Source: Oopsacas minuta
Taxonomy: Eukaryota; Porifera; Hexactinellida; Lyssacinosida; Leucopsacidae
DNA length: 64,000 bases
Direction: 5' to 3'
Assembly (NCBI GenBank): GCA_024704765.1
Contig: JAKMXF010000348.1
Coordinates: 69,165-133,164 of the forward strand
The position numbers and the translations under genes are program-made. Positions 1-10,910 of this stretch are shown piece by piece (the stretch's first letter is position 1; the number at the start of each line of letters is the position of its first letter). Under the pieces are notes generated by a model. That model worked only from the letters and a program-made list of their open reading frames with translations. It was not told where the DNA came from and did not search any database.

Positions 1-116
1 GTATTTTTCATGGCAGTTTAAGTATTCCTCTTTGTAAAATTCTCTACAGCTTTTACTAGATTTTAGAATTTTATGTACACGAAAAATATGCAAGATACAG
101 TAATGGAAAGAAGATA

Positions 117-1434
117 CAGGGTGTCTAATAAGTTCTGTTGTACATTTTGGCGTCTTAGACAGTAGCCATTAATATACTTATGAAGTAACCTTCTAGATTT
201 TCTTGTAGCATTTTTGGCGCTCTTTCGAATTATGCCAAGTATATATCATTCAAGTTGATGATTTACCAGAAAATCATGTTAGAAGAAATTCGTCCAAAAA
301 TTGCCACTTTTCACGAATCTGGGTTTAGCAACAGTGAAATTCTAAAAAGGCTAAAAAATGATAAAGTTAATCCCATGGTGATCTATCGCACAATACAACG
401 ATATATAGAGACTGGAAGCGTGTCTGACAGGAAACGAGTTGATCGTCCAAGATCCGCTCGCACACCAGCCCTGAAGAATAGTGTTAGATGTCAAATCCTG
501 AGAAATCCCCGGCTTTCAATGCGATAAATGTCTCGTGAATTCTGTGTCAATCATGAAACGATGCGGAAATTGTTGTAAGGGACCTAGGAATGGAGTCCTA
601 TAAGAGGAAAAACGTACACCATCTTAACGACTCCATAGGTCGTAAGCGACTCGAAAGATGCATACAACTGAAAGTCGGATTCGCTCCTGGGACTGAAGAT
701 CAGATTCTCTTCTCAGATGAGAAGCTGTTCACGGTTGAGGAGGCAAGCAATCGTCAAAACGAGCGTACACTTGCTTCTCGAAGTCAGGATATCCCAGATT
801 GCATCAAGTAGATGATAGAGTCCAGAAGCCTCTTTCTCTGTTGGTATGGGTGGGAATATCGGAAGACTCACGGACAAATCTGATTTTTGTCCCCCAAGGA
901 GTGAAAATAAACTCCCAGACGTACAGAGAGCTGGTCTTGGCTGGTCTTGGAGCCTGAAATTGCGTCTGCTGGTGAGAAGCTCTTTCAAAACCATCCTTGA
1001 ACTTACCAACAAGACTCTGCACCTGCACATGCTTCAAAAGTATACAGGGTTGGTTCGGAGAGCAAAATATCGCTTTCATTAGTAAGGATGAATGGCCACC
1101 ATCAAGCCCAGATTTAAACCCACTCGACTATTCTGTTTGGGCAAACTTGGAGAGCAGGGCCTGTGCGAAATCTCACAAGAGTTTGGAGTCCCTCAAAGTT
1201 AATTTGTTGAGTGAATGGCAGAAAATCCCACAGGAGGAGCTGCGAAAAGCTGTCCATCAGTTTCGGGGCAGAATAACTTCCGTAAGTCATAAAAAGGGAG
1301 GCTATATTGAATAATATTTGCAATGTGTAATTAGGAACATAAGTCCTAAGAAAATAGAAGGTTTCATGGCTTTACAATGGATAAATTTGAAATAATTGGC
1401 AAATTGATATTAACAGAACTTATTAGACACCCTG
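117..1434 (+). mobile_element. DD37D mariner-like element, copy 1 (decayed)
   Basis: Complete 1318-bp Tc1/mariner-type element. The ends carry perfect 23-bp terminal inverted repeats beginning cagggtgtctaataagttct, and each end is flanked by a TA dinucleotide (115-116 and 1435-1436), the target duplication of this superfamily. It contains one broken transposase gene in the + direction. It belongs to the same family as the elements at 2582 and 9250, judged by TIR similarity and by the protein. Confidence 0.93.
255..1314 (+). pseudogene. DD37D transposase pseudogene
   Basis: Transposase that would cut and paste the surrounding element. Three pieces are readable. Residues from 255-527 hold the helix-turn-helix paired-like domain with the repeated 'seI..rLk' and 'viYRTIqRY' pattern. 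590-811 ends in the first catalytic region (FSDEKLFTVEEA). 997-1314 holds the third catalytic region (PPSSPDLNPLDYSVW). The segments lie in different frames, a stop follows the N-terminal piece (525-527), and the second catalytic aspartate region is scrambled near 990-1030. The gene is therefore dead. The closest relative in the window is the intact 342-aa protein at 2743. Confidence 0.9.
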
Positions 1435-1785
1435 TACTTAAATTTAGCATTGTCGAAATGTATTAAGTATACCATATTAGTAACATTCGATTATGTAATT
1501 GCTCTTATAGGTGGATTTGAAATTGGGGCTAAATTTAGACATCATGAAGCGTCAATTTTGACTATAGATATTTCGCATCTTTGGTGAAGAAATTATACAA
1601 CTCCTAGGCTCTCAATCGCTTAGATATTTAAATTGAGAACCATTCAAACGATATAAAATGGAATATAACCATCAAATACGGTATCAATTTTTTATCTAAT
1701 CTTTGCTTGTAAACCACTGCAGGAAGATTCTATGAAATGCTAAGACTAAAGTATACTGATGCTGATTCAATCTTTCAGATTGGAG

Positions 1786-2150
1786 TTCTTAATACTCCTG
1801 AAATTATAGTTCTCACGTCTTCATTAATTGCCTTGGGAGCAGATGGAGCATCGGTAATGAAGGCGTTTACAGTAAATTGAAAAGAACATTCCCATGGTTA
1901 ATTTGCATTCACTGCACTACACATCGGCTCAATTTAATAGTTCTTACTTACCTGAAAAGTATCAGTGTGGCACAAAGATTGTTTGACGTGTAACAGTCAC
2001 TTAACAACGTGTTTAATGTTGCCAATAATACGGAATTTTCGGAGAAACATAAGAAGTTTATTCTAGTGAACTTATTGTCTCTACTAAAAGTCTTATAGAC
2101 ACAAGGTGGTCTTGTAGATTCTTTTCTTTCGAGACAATTTATCGCAAACT
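1786..2150 (+). pseudogene. hAT-like (DUF4371-type) transposase remnant
   Basis: Two frames joined by a frameshift near 1865 read as the middle of a hAT-type transposase: an 'LGADGASVM' motif, then 'IHCTTHRLNLIVL', matching the family pattern DGAsvM...HC.aHrLnL. Several stops follow. The ORF at 2305-2535 may be a continuation, but I cannot place it. No ends or target duplication are visible. The remnant sits between two mariner-like elements and appears older than both, because it is far more decayed. Confidence 0.6.
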
Positions 2151-2581
2151 GAAAGTAATGTAATGTCTTTCAGAAAGTATCCACAACAAATTCCAGTTAT
2201 GCAGAAGTGGCCCCAGGACTCTACCATAAAATTCCATATTGTCAATTGGTCATTTTCCTCGTTCTTTTGCATGAAGTTCTTGGAAAGATTCAAACTCTCA
2301 ATTTATGTATGCAGGAAAGAACATAAAATGGATTGCTCTTGTTTCCGAGATACATGCAATAATACAACAATTAGAAATGATAAATATTTCAGAAATCATT
2401 GGAAATTCAAGCATCAAATGCTCAGAATTAGGGATTACTATAAATTATGAAGATCCTTTAGTATCATTGAAAAGTAATAATCTTTATGATCCTGAATTAT
2501 TTTGTCAGGTGCTGAGCAGGGTTGTCCTGCTCTAATTATAAGTATGGGAGCGGCATTTCAAATATAAAATTCAATTGAATA

Positions 2582-3892
2582 CAGGGTGACAATTAAGTTC
2601 TGATACATAATTCCAATAGATCTGATACGTTTCCAATATATTATATTACCATTTCTATCATTTATATTCTAACATATATGTCTTCCTGTTATGCTCAAAC
2701 AGTAATCTAAATCTATATACGCATAATATCAGAAATTTCAACATGGAAGTAAAGAGGTCAAAAATTATCTCATTATTTATGACCGGGAGCACACGGAGCG
2801 AGATTTTGAAAAAGCTGAAAAGTGAAAAAATCAACAGATTATTCATTTATCGTACTATTAAACGATATAACGATACCAAAAGTGTGGAGGACAAGCCTCG
2901 TTCTGGCCGACCGACTACAGTTCGTACGAGGGCACTAAGGGACAAACTCCGCAGTAAAATCCGCCGAAATCCCAGGCGGTCAATCCGGAAGATGGCAAGG
3001 GAGTACTCTGTTAATCGCGAAACATTGCGAAAGGTGATACATGAGGACCTGGGACTTAAATCACTCAAACGGCAAACAGTTCATCATCTCACTCCCACTC
3101 TTCAGGTAAAAAGACTTGAAAGGTGCAAAAGGCTTCTGCGGCGCCTCGTAAATGAAGATTATGAACAGATATTGTTTTCGGACGAAAAGATTTTCACGGT
3201 AGAAGAAGCAACTAACCGTCAAAATGATAGAATTATTGCGTCGTCATGCAAAGACATCCCTGAGGGCATTAAATTCATCGATCGAGTGCAAAAACCGCTT
3301 TCTGTGATGGTCTGGGCTGGGGTGTCCGCAGATTCTCGGGCAAAATTGATTTTTCTCCCACAAGGGGTCAAAATTAACTCGCAAACATATAGAGAGTTGA
3401 TTCTTGAGCCTGTAATCAAATCTGCTGGTTCATCCTTCTTCAAAAACACACCCTGGATATTCCAGCAGGACTCTGCGCCAGCGCATGCCTCGAAAGCAAC
3501 TCAATACTGGCTTTTAGGGGAAAATATTGACTTTTTGTCCAAGGAAGAATGGCCTCCTTCAAGTCCGGATTTGAATCAACTTGACTATTCCGTCTGGGGG
3601 ACTTTACAGAGCAGAGCCTGCGCTACTCCGCATAGAAATTTGGAATCTCTGCGGAAGGCTTTGATTACAGAATGGGAGAAAATTCCGCAAGAAGAATTCC
3701 GGAAATCTGTCCAACGGTTTCAAGGACGACTTAAAGCTGTAGTAAAGGCAAAAGGCGGTTATATCGAATAGAATTGGATAGGAAGATTTATTATAATATG
3801 CTTTAACTGTCAGTGAAAATTTGGATTGAAAGGATAACTAGTTTAGGAAAAACCAGAGTATATTCGTGTATCAGAACTTAATTGTCACCCTG
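2582..3892 (+). mobile_element. DD37D mariner-like element, copy 2 (structurally intact)
   Basis: 1311-bp element with perfect 25-bp terminal inverted repeats starting cagggtgacaattaagttct, flanked by TA on both sides (2580-2581, 3893-3894). It encodes one uninterrupted transposase. Intact gene plus perfect TIRs make this the best candidate for an active or recently active element in the window. Confidence 0.97.
2743..3771 (+). CDS. DD37D mariner-like transposase, intact, 342 aa
   Basis: Cut-and-paste transposase that binds the TIRs of its own element and acts in the nucleus. About residues 5-45 and 60-110 form two helix-turn-helix modules of the paired-like DNA-binding region, linked by a GRPR-like stretch (PRSGRPTTVRT). 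The catalytic triad is visible: D147 (FSDEK), D243 (QQDSAPAHAS) and D281 (LDYSVW). Exactly 37 residues separate the last two, which defines the DD37D (maT-related) group. The length of 342 aa is normal for the family, and the start is the first Met after the 5' TIR/UTR. No stop or frameshift is present, unlike the copies at 255 and 9467. Confidence 0.95.
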   Translation: MEVKRSKIISLFMTGSTRSEILKKLKSEKINRLFIYRTIKRYNDTKSVEDKPRSGRPTTVRTRALRDKLRSKIRRNPRRSIRKMAREYSVNRETLRKVIHEDLGLKSLKRQTVHHLTPTLQVKRLERCKRLLRRLVNEDYEQILFSDEKIFTVEEATNRQNDRIIASSCKDIPEGIKFIDRVQKPLSVMVWAGVSADSRAKLIFLPQGVKINSQTYRELILEPVIKSAGSSFFKNTPWIFQQDSAPAHASKATQYWLLGENIDFLSKEEWPPSSPDLNQLDYSVWGTLQSRACATPHRNLESLRKALITEWEKIPQEEFRKSVQRFQGRLKAVVKAKGGYIE

Positions 3893-3894
3893 TA

Positions 3895-4431
3895 TATCCT
3901 AATTTCTAATACAAAATTCAAACAATATACCGGTAATTGAATTAATATGATAAATATGAATAATACCAAAGGTTTAGTAGTAAATCTGAAAATAGAGTGC
4001 TAAAAAGTGATTTAGTACCCAAAATTATTTAACCAATAATACTTCCAAATTTCTTCTTGTTTACGGGGCTCAGAATATTATATTCTATCATTTTATATAT
4101 CCTACATTCCAAAACACATTGCTTATAATATAATTATTACTTAAAAGAATCATTTGAAATAGATATTTTGTTACGATTAAGGCTAGATTCGGATAAAATA
4201 AGTACGTAGTTTAGGTAAAACTTCCCATTGTTTTTCAAACAAGTACTATTTATTCACGCACTATAAACTAAACATTTGCTCTCTCAACTCGACTTAATTA
4301 TATTTGGAACAAATTTCAATTTATTTCAAATATTGATTACACTGCCCTGCGTCAAATTTGCTGATTATTATCCATGGGTTGTTTTTGTTAACTTGAGTAT
4401 GCTGATTCTCAATCTGTCATCAGAATTCCCC
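3895..4431. other. AT-rich spacer, no gene seen
   Basis: About 540 bases between the intact mariner element and family Z copy 1. Only short AT-rich reading frames are present; nothing recognisable. Confidence 0.5.
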
Positions 4432-6556
4432 TATCACGTCTCGTTTTTACTCAAATGTCATTTTAATGTAAGTCGATTTTTTAAGTACACTTCCCTAGAA
4501 TGAATGATTATATTTGATACATGTGTGAATTTTTTGTCTTTTGAAATAAACAGATGCGTGCTTTATTGCATTTTCTAATTAGTCCCTTTAACTCCATTCT
4601 TTTCTACATAATTTGTTTTATTTTTATTTTTGTTATATACAGCTTTATTGTACTATAGTCTACTATTTTGATATTTTATTATCATATGGCTTATCGGAGA
4701 AGGTGCAGTAATGATCCAGACGTCTTTTGTTATATTTGTGGGAGTTTTATGACTTCTAAACAAACTACGGCAATAACAGGATTTGTTAAAAAAGTATATT
4801 TAGAATATTTTGGAATGAGATTAGGTGATCAAGACAAAACATGGGCTCCACATACAGTGTGCCGATCTTGTGTAGAAAATTTGAGACAATGGACAAAAGG
4901 AATCAGAAGGAGTTTAAGTTTTGGAATTCCAATGATATGGAGAGGGCCACAAAATCACATTAGCGATTGTTACTTTTGTATGGCGAATATTTCCGGATTC
5001 AATGCTAAAACCAAGTCATTGATCAAGTATCCAAATTTACATTCAGCAATACGACCCGTTCCCCATTCTATTGATGTACCTGTTCCAAAATTTACTAATT
5101 TGGATGTTATCTCGGAAATTGATGATTGTGAAACTAGAGATTCATTAATTAGAGAAGATGAGGATTTTATTCCGTGTGTATTATCTCGTTCTAATTCTCC
5201 ACAGTTATTTAATCAGTCTGAATTAAATGATTTGGTACGTGATTTAGATTTACCTAAAGAATCTGCGGAGTTGTTAGGTTCTAGGCTAAAAGAAAAAAAC
5301 TTGCTTCTCCCAGAAACAAAATTTTACTCATATAGGAACAGAGAGATCGAATTTTTGAAATATTTCATAATGGAAGACGGATTTGTGTTTTGTCATGATG
5401 TTTCACCGCTAGTTAATGCTCTTGGATGTCCGTATGTACCTAATGATTGGAGACAATTTATTGATAGTTCAAAACAAAGTTTGAAATGTGTTCTACTTCA
5501 TAATGCCAACAAATTTAGTTCCATACCAATTGGACATTCAGTAAGTTTAAAGGAACGATATGATAACATGAAAATTGTGCTTCATAAAATTAATTATAAC
5601 CAGCACAATTGGGTAATCTGTGGTGACTTAAAAATCATATGTATTCTTTTGGGACAGCAATCAGGATATACAAAATACCCTTGTTTTTTATGCTTATGGG
5701 ATAGTCGTGCCAAGAGCGAACACTATTCTAGACAGAGCTGGCCAGCTAGAACCAATCTTAATGTTGGAGATAAGAACATTATTCACGAGCATCTAGTGGA
5801 TCCTCTCAAGATTTTGCTTCCACCACTTCATATAAAATTAGGATTGATGAAACAGTTTGTAAGGGCATTAGATAAAGAAGGAAATTGTTTCAAATATATT
5901 ACCGAGAAGTTTTACTACCTAAGTGATGAAAAAAGAATTGCCGGTATATTCGACGGTCCTCAGATAAGACAACTTGTTCGAGATGATAATTTTTCAAATT
6001 CTATGATATGCAAAGAAAAATGTGCATGGAACGCATTTGTAGATGTCATGAAAAAACTTCTTGGGAAAAACGAAATCTCCTAATTATAAAATACTTGTGA
6101 ATGAGTTGATTGAATCTTACAAGAATCTCGGCTGCAATATGAGTGTAAAAGTTCACTTTCTTCACAGTCATATTGACTATTTTCCAGAGAATCTTTGAGC
6201 TGTTTCCGAGGAGCAAGGTGAACGATTCCACCAAGACATAAAAACAATGGAAACACGATATCAGGGGAGGTGGGACGTTCATATGATGGCTGATTACTGC
6301 TGGTGCCTCAAGAGAGATTGTATTGATGTTATTCATGCTAGAATGTCAAAAAAACGGAAATGTACTCCTGATTCAGACTAATATATTCAAATTATTTATT
6401 AACTAAGATTATATTATCAATAAAAATTTTATTGTAATTCTTAGTAAAAATTTATAAATGGCAGATTTTCACTATTTTACTTGTAGAGGTATCATGCATT
6501 CATCGATAAATATACCAATATTTTAAAATAATTTTGCAAAAAAACTAGACGTGATA
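4432..6556 (+). mobile_element. Family Z single-gene element, copy 1 (putative DNA transposon)
   Basis: About 2.1 kb bounded by an inverted repeat. It reads tatcacgtct at 4432-4441 and agacgtgata at 6547-6556, and the similarity continues inward for about 40 bases (…gttttt…caaa…attttaa). The distance from the left end to the gene start (254 bp) is close to that in copy 2 (270 bp). No convincing target duplication is visible. Calling this a transposon is inference from inverted ends, two copies in one window and a single large ORF. Confidence 0.55.
4686..6381 (+). pseudogene. Family Z protein: ZAD-like zinc-finger N-terminus, putative transposase
   Basis: Nearly complete gene of about 565 codons. 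From Met at 4686 the protein has two C-x2-C pairs (FCYICGSF; HTVCRSCVENL) arranged as in insect ZAD domains. A further C-x2-C (CYFCMANI) follows, then a long conserved body with 'YIDSS/FIDSSK', 'ICGDLKIICILLGQQSGYTK' and 'YPCFLCLWDSRA'. The C-terminus 'GERFHQDIKTMETRYQGRW' lies in another frame after a frameshift near 6062, and there is an in-frame TGA at 6196-6198. From memory, multi-copy 'uncharacterized' proteins of this type occur in many arthropod genomes. Conserved Asp/Glu positions could form a DDE/RNase H-like site, but that is inference. The minus-strand copy at 38.5-43.8 kb is a full-length relative. Confidence 0.7.
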
Positions 6557-6819
6557 CGTATATTTTACAAAATTATTCAAAATCAGTATTAAAATGTGGA
6601 TTAGAAAATGTTTGCAATAACAATCAGCAAATAAAATTTTTTTTTCCGCAGGGCTGTGTTATATGCTACTGTAGATATCAGATATACAAATTTTCTAACT
6701 TGTGAAGTAATTGGGACTTCACAATTTGATTTGATAAAAAAAAGTATGGCAGCGGCGCTCCCACCCGCTCCCACAGCAGGACACCACTGGTGCTGAGGGA
6801 AAATCAATCAGCAATATTA

Positions 6820-7150
6820 TTAAAGAATTTTGTTCAGTTGATCTTCAATTCTCTTAACTTATTCACAATGATTCTATCAGGTGAAATCTGATGCATTAAA
6901 TCTTCAACTTTATTTATTTCCAATGAGACTACCAGGTAGCATGTTGTATTAGTTAATTTCAACAACATTTAGGTGTTCACTTTGATTCCTACCGGAACTA
7001 TGTTGATTTCTTGTATTCTCAACGCTCTTGTCTGTTTCACAGTGATTCTTAATAGGAACATAATGATTCAGTTTGCATTTAACTCTCTTACCTATTTACA
7101 GTGATTTATACATGTACAAATTAGATTCAATGCATCTTCAATTCTCTCTA
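6820..7150 (-). repeat. 60-bp tandem repeats, reverse orientation (left arm)
   Basis: About five and a half diverged 60-bp units. The motif 'tcttcaa(c/t)tctc…ttattcacagtgatt' recurs at 60-base spacing (6841, 6901, 6961, 7021, 7081, 7141). Each is the reverse complement of the unit that fills 7160-8695, so the two arrays are head-to-head. Confidence 0.85.
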
Positions 7151-7159
7151 TTATTTCAG

Positions 7160-8695
7160 GGTGTCAGAATCACTGTGAATATCTAAAGAGGTTGAAGGTA
7201 CACTTAATCAAGTTATTACAGATATAAATCCCTACGATTATGCATACAAAGTTTTAGCTAAACTGAATCACCATGTCACATCTTGTAATCACCTTGAATG
7301 TGTAAAGAAATTTGTAGATTCACCTAATCGACTTTTAAACCTGTATAAATCCTAGTGAATAAGAAAAGTAAGCTGAAAAACTTGGAATCTACAAATTACC
7401 TCTAAAATATAGTGGTAAAGAAATTCGAAAATAATCTTGATCAACTGGTTATATCCTTGAATATACATGAATAGGTAGAGAAACTCCAAGATTTAATTAA
7501 TACACTTGTCCCATGTAAGAATCACCGTTTAAGGGAAAGATAGTTGAAGATAAACCGAATCGACACGTTACCTGTTAAAGTCATCTGGATAAGTGAAGAG
7601 AGTGAATATAAACTGAATCAATATGAGATCTGTTAAGTCACAGTGAATACGATCAGAGAGATGAAGTTACTCTGATTCAATTTTGGTATCAGTTGAATTA
7701 CCTTGAATAATTCAATATAGTCGGATATATACTGAATCAATTTGAAACTTGTTAAATCATTGTGAATAAATTAAGAATGATGAAGAAAAACATCAACTTG
7801 TTACCTCTTTAAATCGCTGTGAATAATTACATCAATATTATTGAATCCCAATTGTTGTCTGTTTGTTTGTCCGTTGTCAAGGAAAGGATTGACGGTATGC
7901 AATTTTGAATTTGTCGCATAATTATGTATTCATCGTGTTTATCAAGGGAGTATATAGAATTCAATAAAATTTCATAAAAATTTCGAATATACTGAATCCG
8001 ATTTTCGCGCATTTGGATTAATCATATTCAAATTTATTGTTGTATGTAGTAATATAACGTAAACAAAATTGTGAACAGCATATTGTGAAAATTAAATTTC
8101 AAAATTTAGGTAGAATTAGAATTTCAACTGCCATACAGCGGTAATCGAGTATGCTGACTCCGAGGATGTTATTATAAACAACATTATAAAAATATTTGTT
8201 GACTTTCGGGGATATATGGTGGGCAGATTTGATGTTTACGACAGTATAATGGTTGCCACAGTTAAGATTACGAGTTTGGTACTCGAGGGCCGTAGGTCCG
8301 AGTGTGTACAAGAGTTGTTCGTTACCGCGTAGCAGGAGCAAGCGAAGTGGGTTCATAGAGTTGAAGATAAAATGAATTCACTTGTCACGTGTTAGAATCA
8401 GAGTGAATAAGTAATGAGAGTTGAAGTTACATTGAATCAACTTGTTACAACTGAAAATCATAGGAATGAGAAACAAGCGTTGAAGATACACTGAATCCAC
8501 TAGTTGCCTGGTTAAATCACAGTGAATAAGTAGCCAGTGTTGTAGATACACTGAAACACAGTATTACCTGTTTGAATCACCATAAAGAAGAAAGTAGAGT
8601 CGAAGAAACAAAGAATCAACTGGTTAACTGCTGAAATCAAAATTAATTAGTGAATAGAGTTCAAGATAAATTGAAACAACATAAATACTTGAAGA
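7160..8695 (+). repeat. 60-bp tandem repeats, forward orientation (right arm)
   Basis: About 17 diverged units of 60 bp. The core reads gttgaagatacactgaatc, then 'cttgttacctg', 'ttaaatcacagtgaataag'. The spacing is 60 bp from 8486 to 8546. The array is interrupted at 7832-8356 by a Helitron-like dispersed repeat. No coding capacity. With the left arm it forms a very long imperfect inverted repeat, as in foldback-type elements. Confidence 0.85.
7832..8356 (+). repeat. Helitron-like dispersed repeat, copy 1
   Basis: An insertion of about 525 bp inside the 60-bp array, which resumes at 8357. It begins 'tcaatattattgaatc' followed by a gtctgt/gtttgt-rich stretch. Copies are at 28382 and 28861, with a reverse copy at 48062. 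The TC start, the A before it and GC-rich inverted bits near the 3' end (ggccgtaggtcc) resemble Helitrons or Helentrons, but no CTRR end was located, so the class is uncertain. Confidence 0.55.
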
Positions 8696-8939
8696 ATGCA
8701 AGGGGCCGTAGTTTTCGGTCTGAATGGTACAAGCAATATGAATGGTTGAATATAGTATGGTCTAAAAAAGGCGTTTTGTTTTGCTTGCAATCACTCTTCT
8801 ACTCCAACTCCTAAATCTGGACTCTCTTTAAAACTAAAGGATTATCTAATTAGAAAAGGCTATTACAAACTTTAGTGGATTAAACCATCACCAAATATCA
8901 ATAGATCACAAGTTAGCTTTTCAGAGATGGGTGATACTA

Positions 8940-9249
8940 AATTAATACATGCAGGAATTGGTAACAAGTTGACCAAATTCGAAATCCATCTCGAAACAGA
9001 ATAGTTCAAAATAATGGAGAACATTTGAGAATTCTTTTGGAAATGCATCGATTCTTTTCTAGGCAAGAGCTATCATTTCGTCGAATGATGAAAGGATTAA
9101 ATCTAACAATCAAGGCAATTTCCAAAATTAGAATCGAATATTAATCCCAAATATATAAAGCTCCATATCGAAATCACACAACAGTATCAAACAATTGATC
9201 ATTTCTCAAAAAATCTTCAAATTCTTTTCTTGGGTGTCTAGCTCATCTA
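8940..9249 (+). pseudogene. hAT-like (DUF4371-type) transposase remnant, N-terminal part
   Basis: Around 9026-9100 the + strand reads 'HLRILLEMHRFFSRQELSF', matching the conserved 'aikFLgrQgLaFRG' region near the N-terminus of DUF4371 hAT-like transposases. Stops and shifts surround it. The remnant ends abruptly at the TA where the DD37D element at 9250 starts, and the next conserved block resumes right after that element, so the mariner landed inside it. Confidence 0.6.
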
Positions 9250-10560
9250 CAGGATGACAAATAAGTTCTGTCCCATTGAAAATTTATTATAACTAAACCA
9301 TGAACTAAGATATTGAATTGAAATTATGCTATAACTTAGCAAACTAAATATAGACTCATAATATATTCAATTGTTCGATATTGCCCCCTTTCTTTTTGAT
9401 GACAGCTCCTAGCCACTTGGGGACCTACCCGACAGCGGCATGCAACTTTTCCTGCGGGATTTTTTTCTATTCTCGGGTTAAAGACGTTTTTAGAGACTTG
9501 ATACTCTTGTGGGAAGTAGTGCACGCATTTGTCTCCAATATCGACCATAACGAGAAGTCCATCGGGTTGAGATCTGGGCTGGAAGGAGGCCATTCCTCCT
9601 TGGAGATGAAGTCTGGGATATTATTTCGTAACCACTGTTGGTTGACTTTCGCTGTGTGGGCTGGTGCACCGTCTTGCTGGAATAAAAATGTACGATTATT
9701 GAACATGGTCTTACCAAGGCCTCTCACTACTGGGTCTAAAACGACCTCCCTGATATTTAATAGCGTTTCTTTTTACGCCCGGTGGGATGAAAACCAGTGG
9801 GGTACGGCCTTTTGCGGACACCCCCGCCCAAACCATCACTGACTGAGGATGCTGAACTCTTTGGACGCATCGATATTCTTGTGGTATGGAAGATGGAGAA
9901 GTGGGCAATACTCGATCATTTTGACGATTGTACGCCTGCTCGACTGTGAATAATTTCTCATCCGAGAATAATTTCATCAAGGCCATAACTATCGAGCCGG
10001 GCGAGTAAGGTCTTGCTCCTGGTTAGTCTCTTTTATTTAATCTGCGGCGAAATAAAGTGATCCTTCCACCTTTTGTAAGGTAATAGGCCCATATCGCTCT
10101 TCACAATTGTTCGGACCGATTCTCTTGATATTTTGAGTTCTAGCGCCATTTTTCGTATCGAACGTTGCGGATTTCGCTGAATCCGACTACGGATAACCTT
10201 TCTCTTCTGGCTAGTGGTCGCAGATGTTGGGCATTCACTTCTCTGCCTGTCTGAGGTACTACCAGTCTCCTTATATCTTTTAATAGTACGATACATCAAT
10301 TTCCTGCGCAACTTGGGGAAATTGAGAATCTTCAATATTTCGCTGTGGCTGTTCCCTTGCAAATATAACTTAACAATAGCCACCCTATTCTTCTCCATTT
10401 TGCCTAGAATCTTTTAGCTTGTTCAGAATGTAGAGATTACCACTGAATACTTTAAATTCATACATTGTTACTTATCATACACTATAACTGTTCAATTTGG
10501 TTCTTTAATAAGGAACTACATTACATCAAATTTATGGGACAGAACTTATTTCTCACCCTG
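9250..10560 (-). mobile_element. DD37D mariner-like element, copy 3 (decayed)
   Basis: 1311 bp, the same length as copy 2. The 26-bp TIRs (…gacaaataagttctgtccca) differ at two positions. TA flanks are at 9248-9249 and 10561-10562. The transposase gene is on the minus strand. The element interrupts a hAT-like remnant. Confidence 0.93.
9380..10398 (-). pseudogene. DD37D transposase pseudogene
   Basis: Minus-strand transposase in at least three frames. 10398-10033 is the helix-turn-helix N-terminus (starting MEKNRVAIVKLY). 9986-9711 contains the first catalytic Asp (FSDEKLFTVEQA) and the 'VMVWAGVSAKGR' block. 9727-9467 contains FQQDGAPAHTA and PPSSPDLNPMDFSLW, with 37 residues between the two Asp. 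The C-terminal part below 9467 is shifted again. All catalytic residues survive, but the frame breaks make the gene inactive. Confidence 0.9.
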
Positions 10561-10562
10561 TA

Positions 10563-10910
10563 GTTGGGATGAAATAAACAATGAGATTGAGAAGTCTAAG
10601 GTATATGCAATTCTAATTGCTGAATTCAAAGATAATGATGGTAAAGAAGAATTGAGTATTTGTTTCAAGATATCTTGTCAAATCGAAACCATTTGAAAGA
10701 TATTTTGTTTTTAAATTGTACGACATCTAGATGCGGAAGGTATTGCGAATGTGGCTCAATAGGATTTATTCTCTGGAATATCTGTATAGTTAATTGCTCT
10801 AGGTACAACGGGGTTTCTGTAATGTCGGGTTGTAATTCCAGCGTATTTACCAAACTAAAAACTACTAACCATGCACTATCTAAGTACATTGCGTATGTCC
10901 GAGATTAAAT
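10563..10910 (+). pseudogene. hAT-like (DUF4371-type) transposase remnant, middle part
   Basis: Directly after the mariner-like element the + strand reads 'EINNEIEKSKVYAILIAEF' and 'KEELSICFKI', corresponding to the DUF4371 pattern 'eI.kakfYsIlaDEt.D...EQLsi..R'. At about 10800-10905 it reads 'RYNGVSVMSGCNSSV…TKLK', corresponding to 'YDGAsvMsG..nGVqa.ik'. It continues the remnant at 8940-9249. 10911-11788 has no clear further block. Confidence 0.65.

Noticed and set aside
6820-8695. Regular 60-bp spacing resembling a CRISPR array
   Set aside because: The whole unit is repeated and diverged, with no constant repeat plus unique spacers. The DNA is eukaryotic and the array inverts in the middle.
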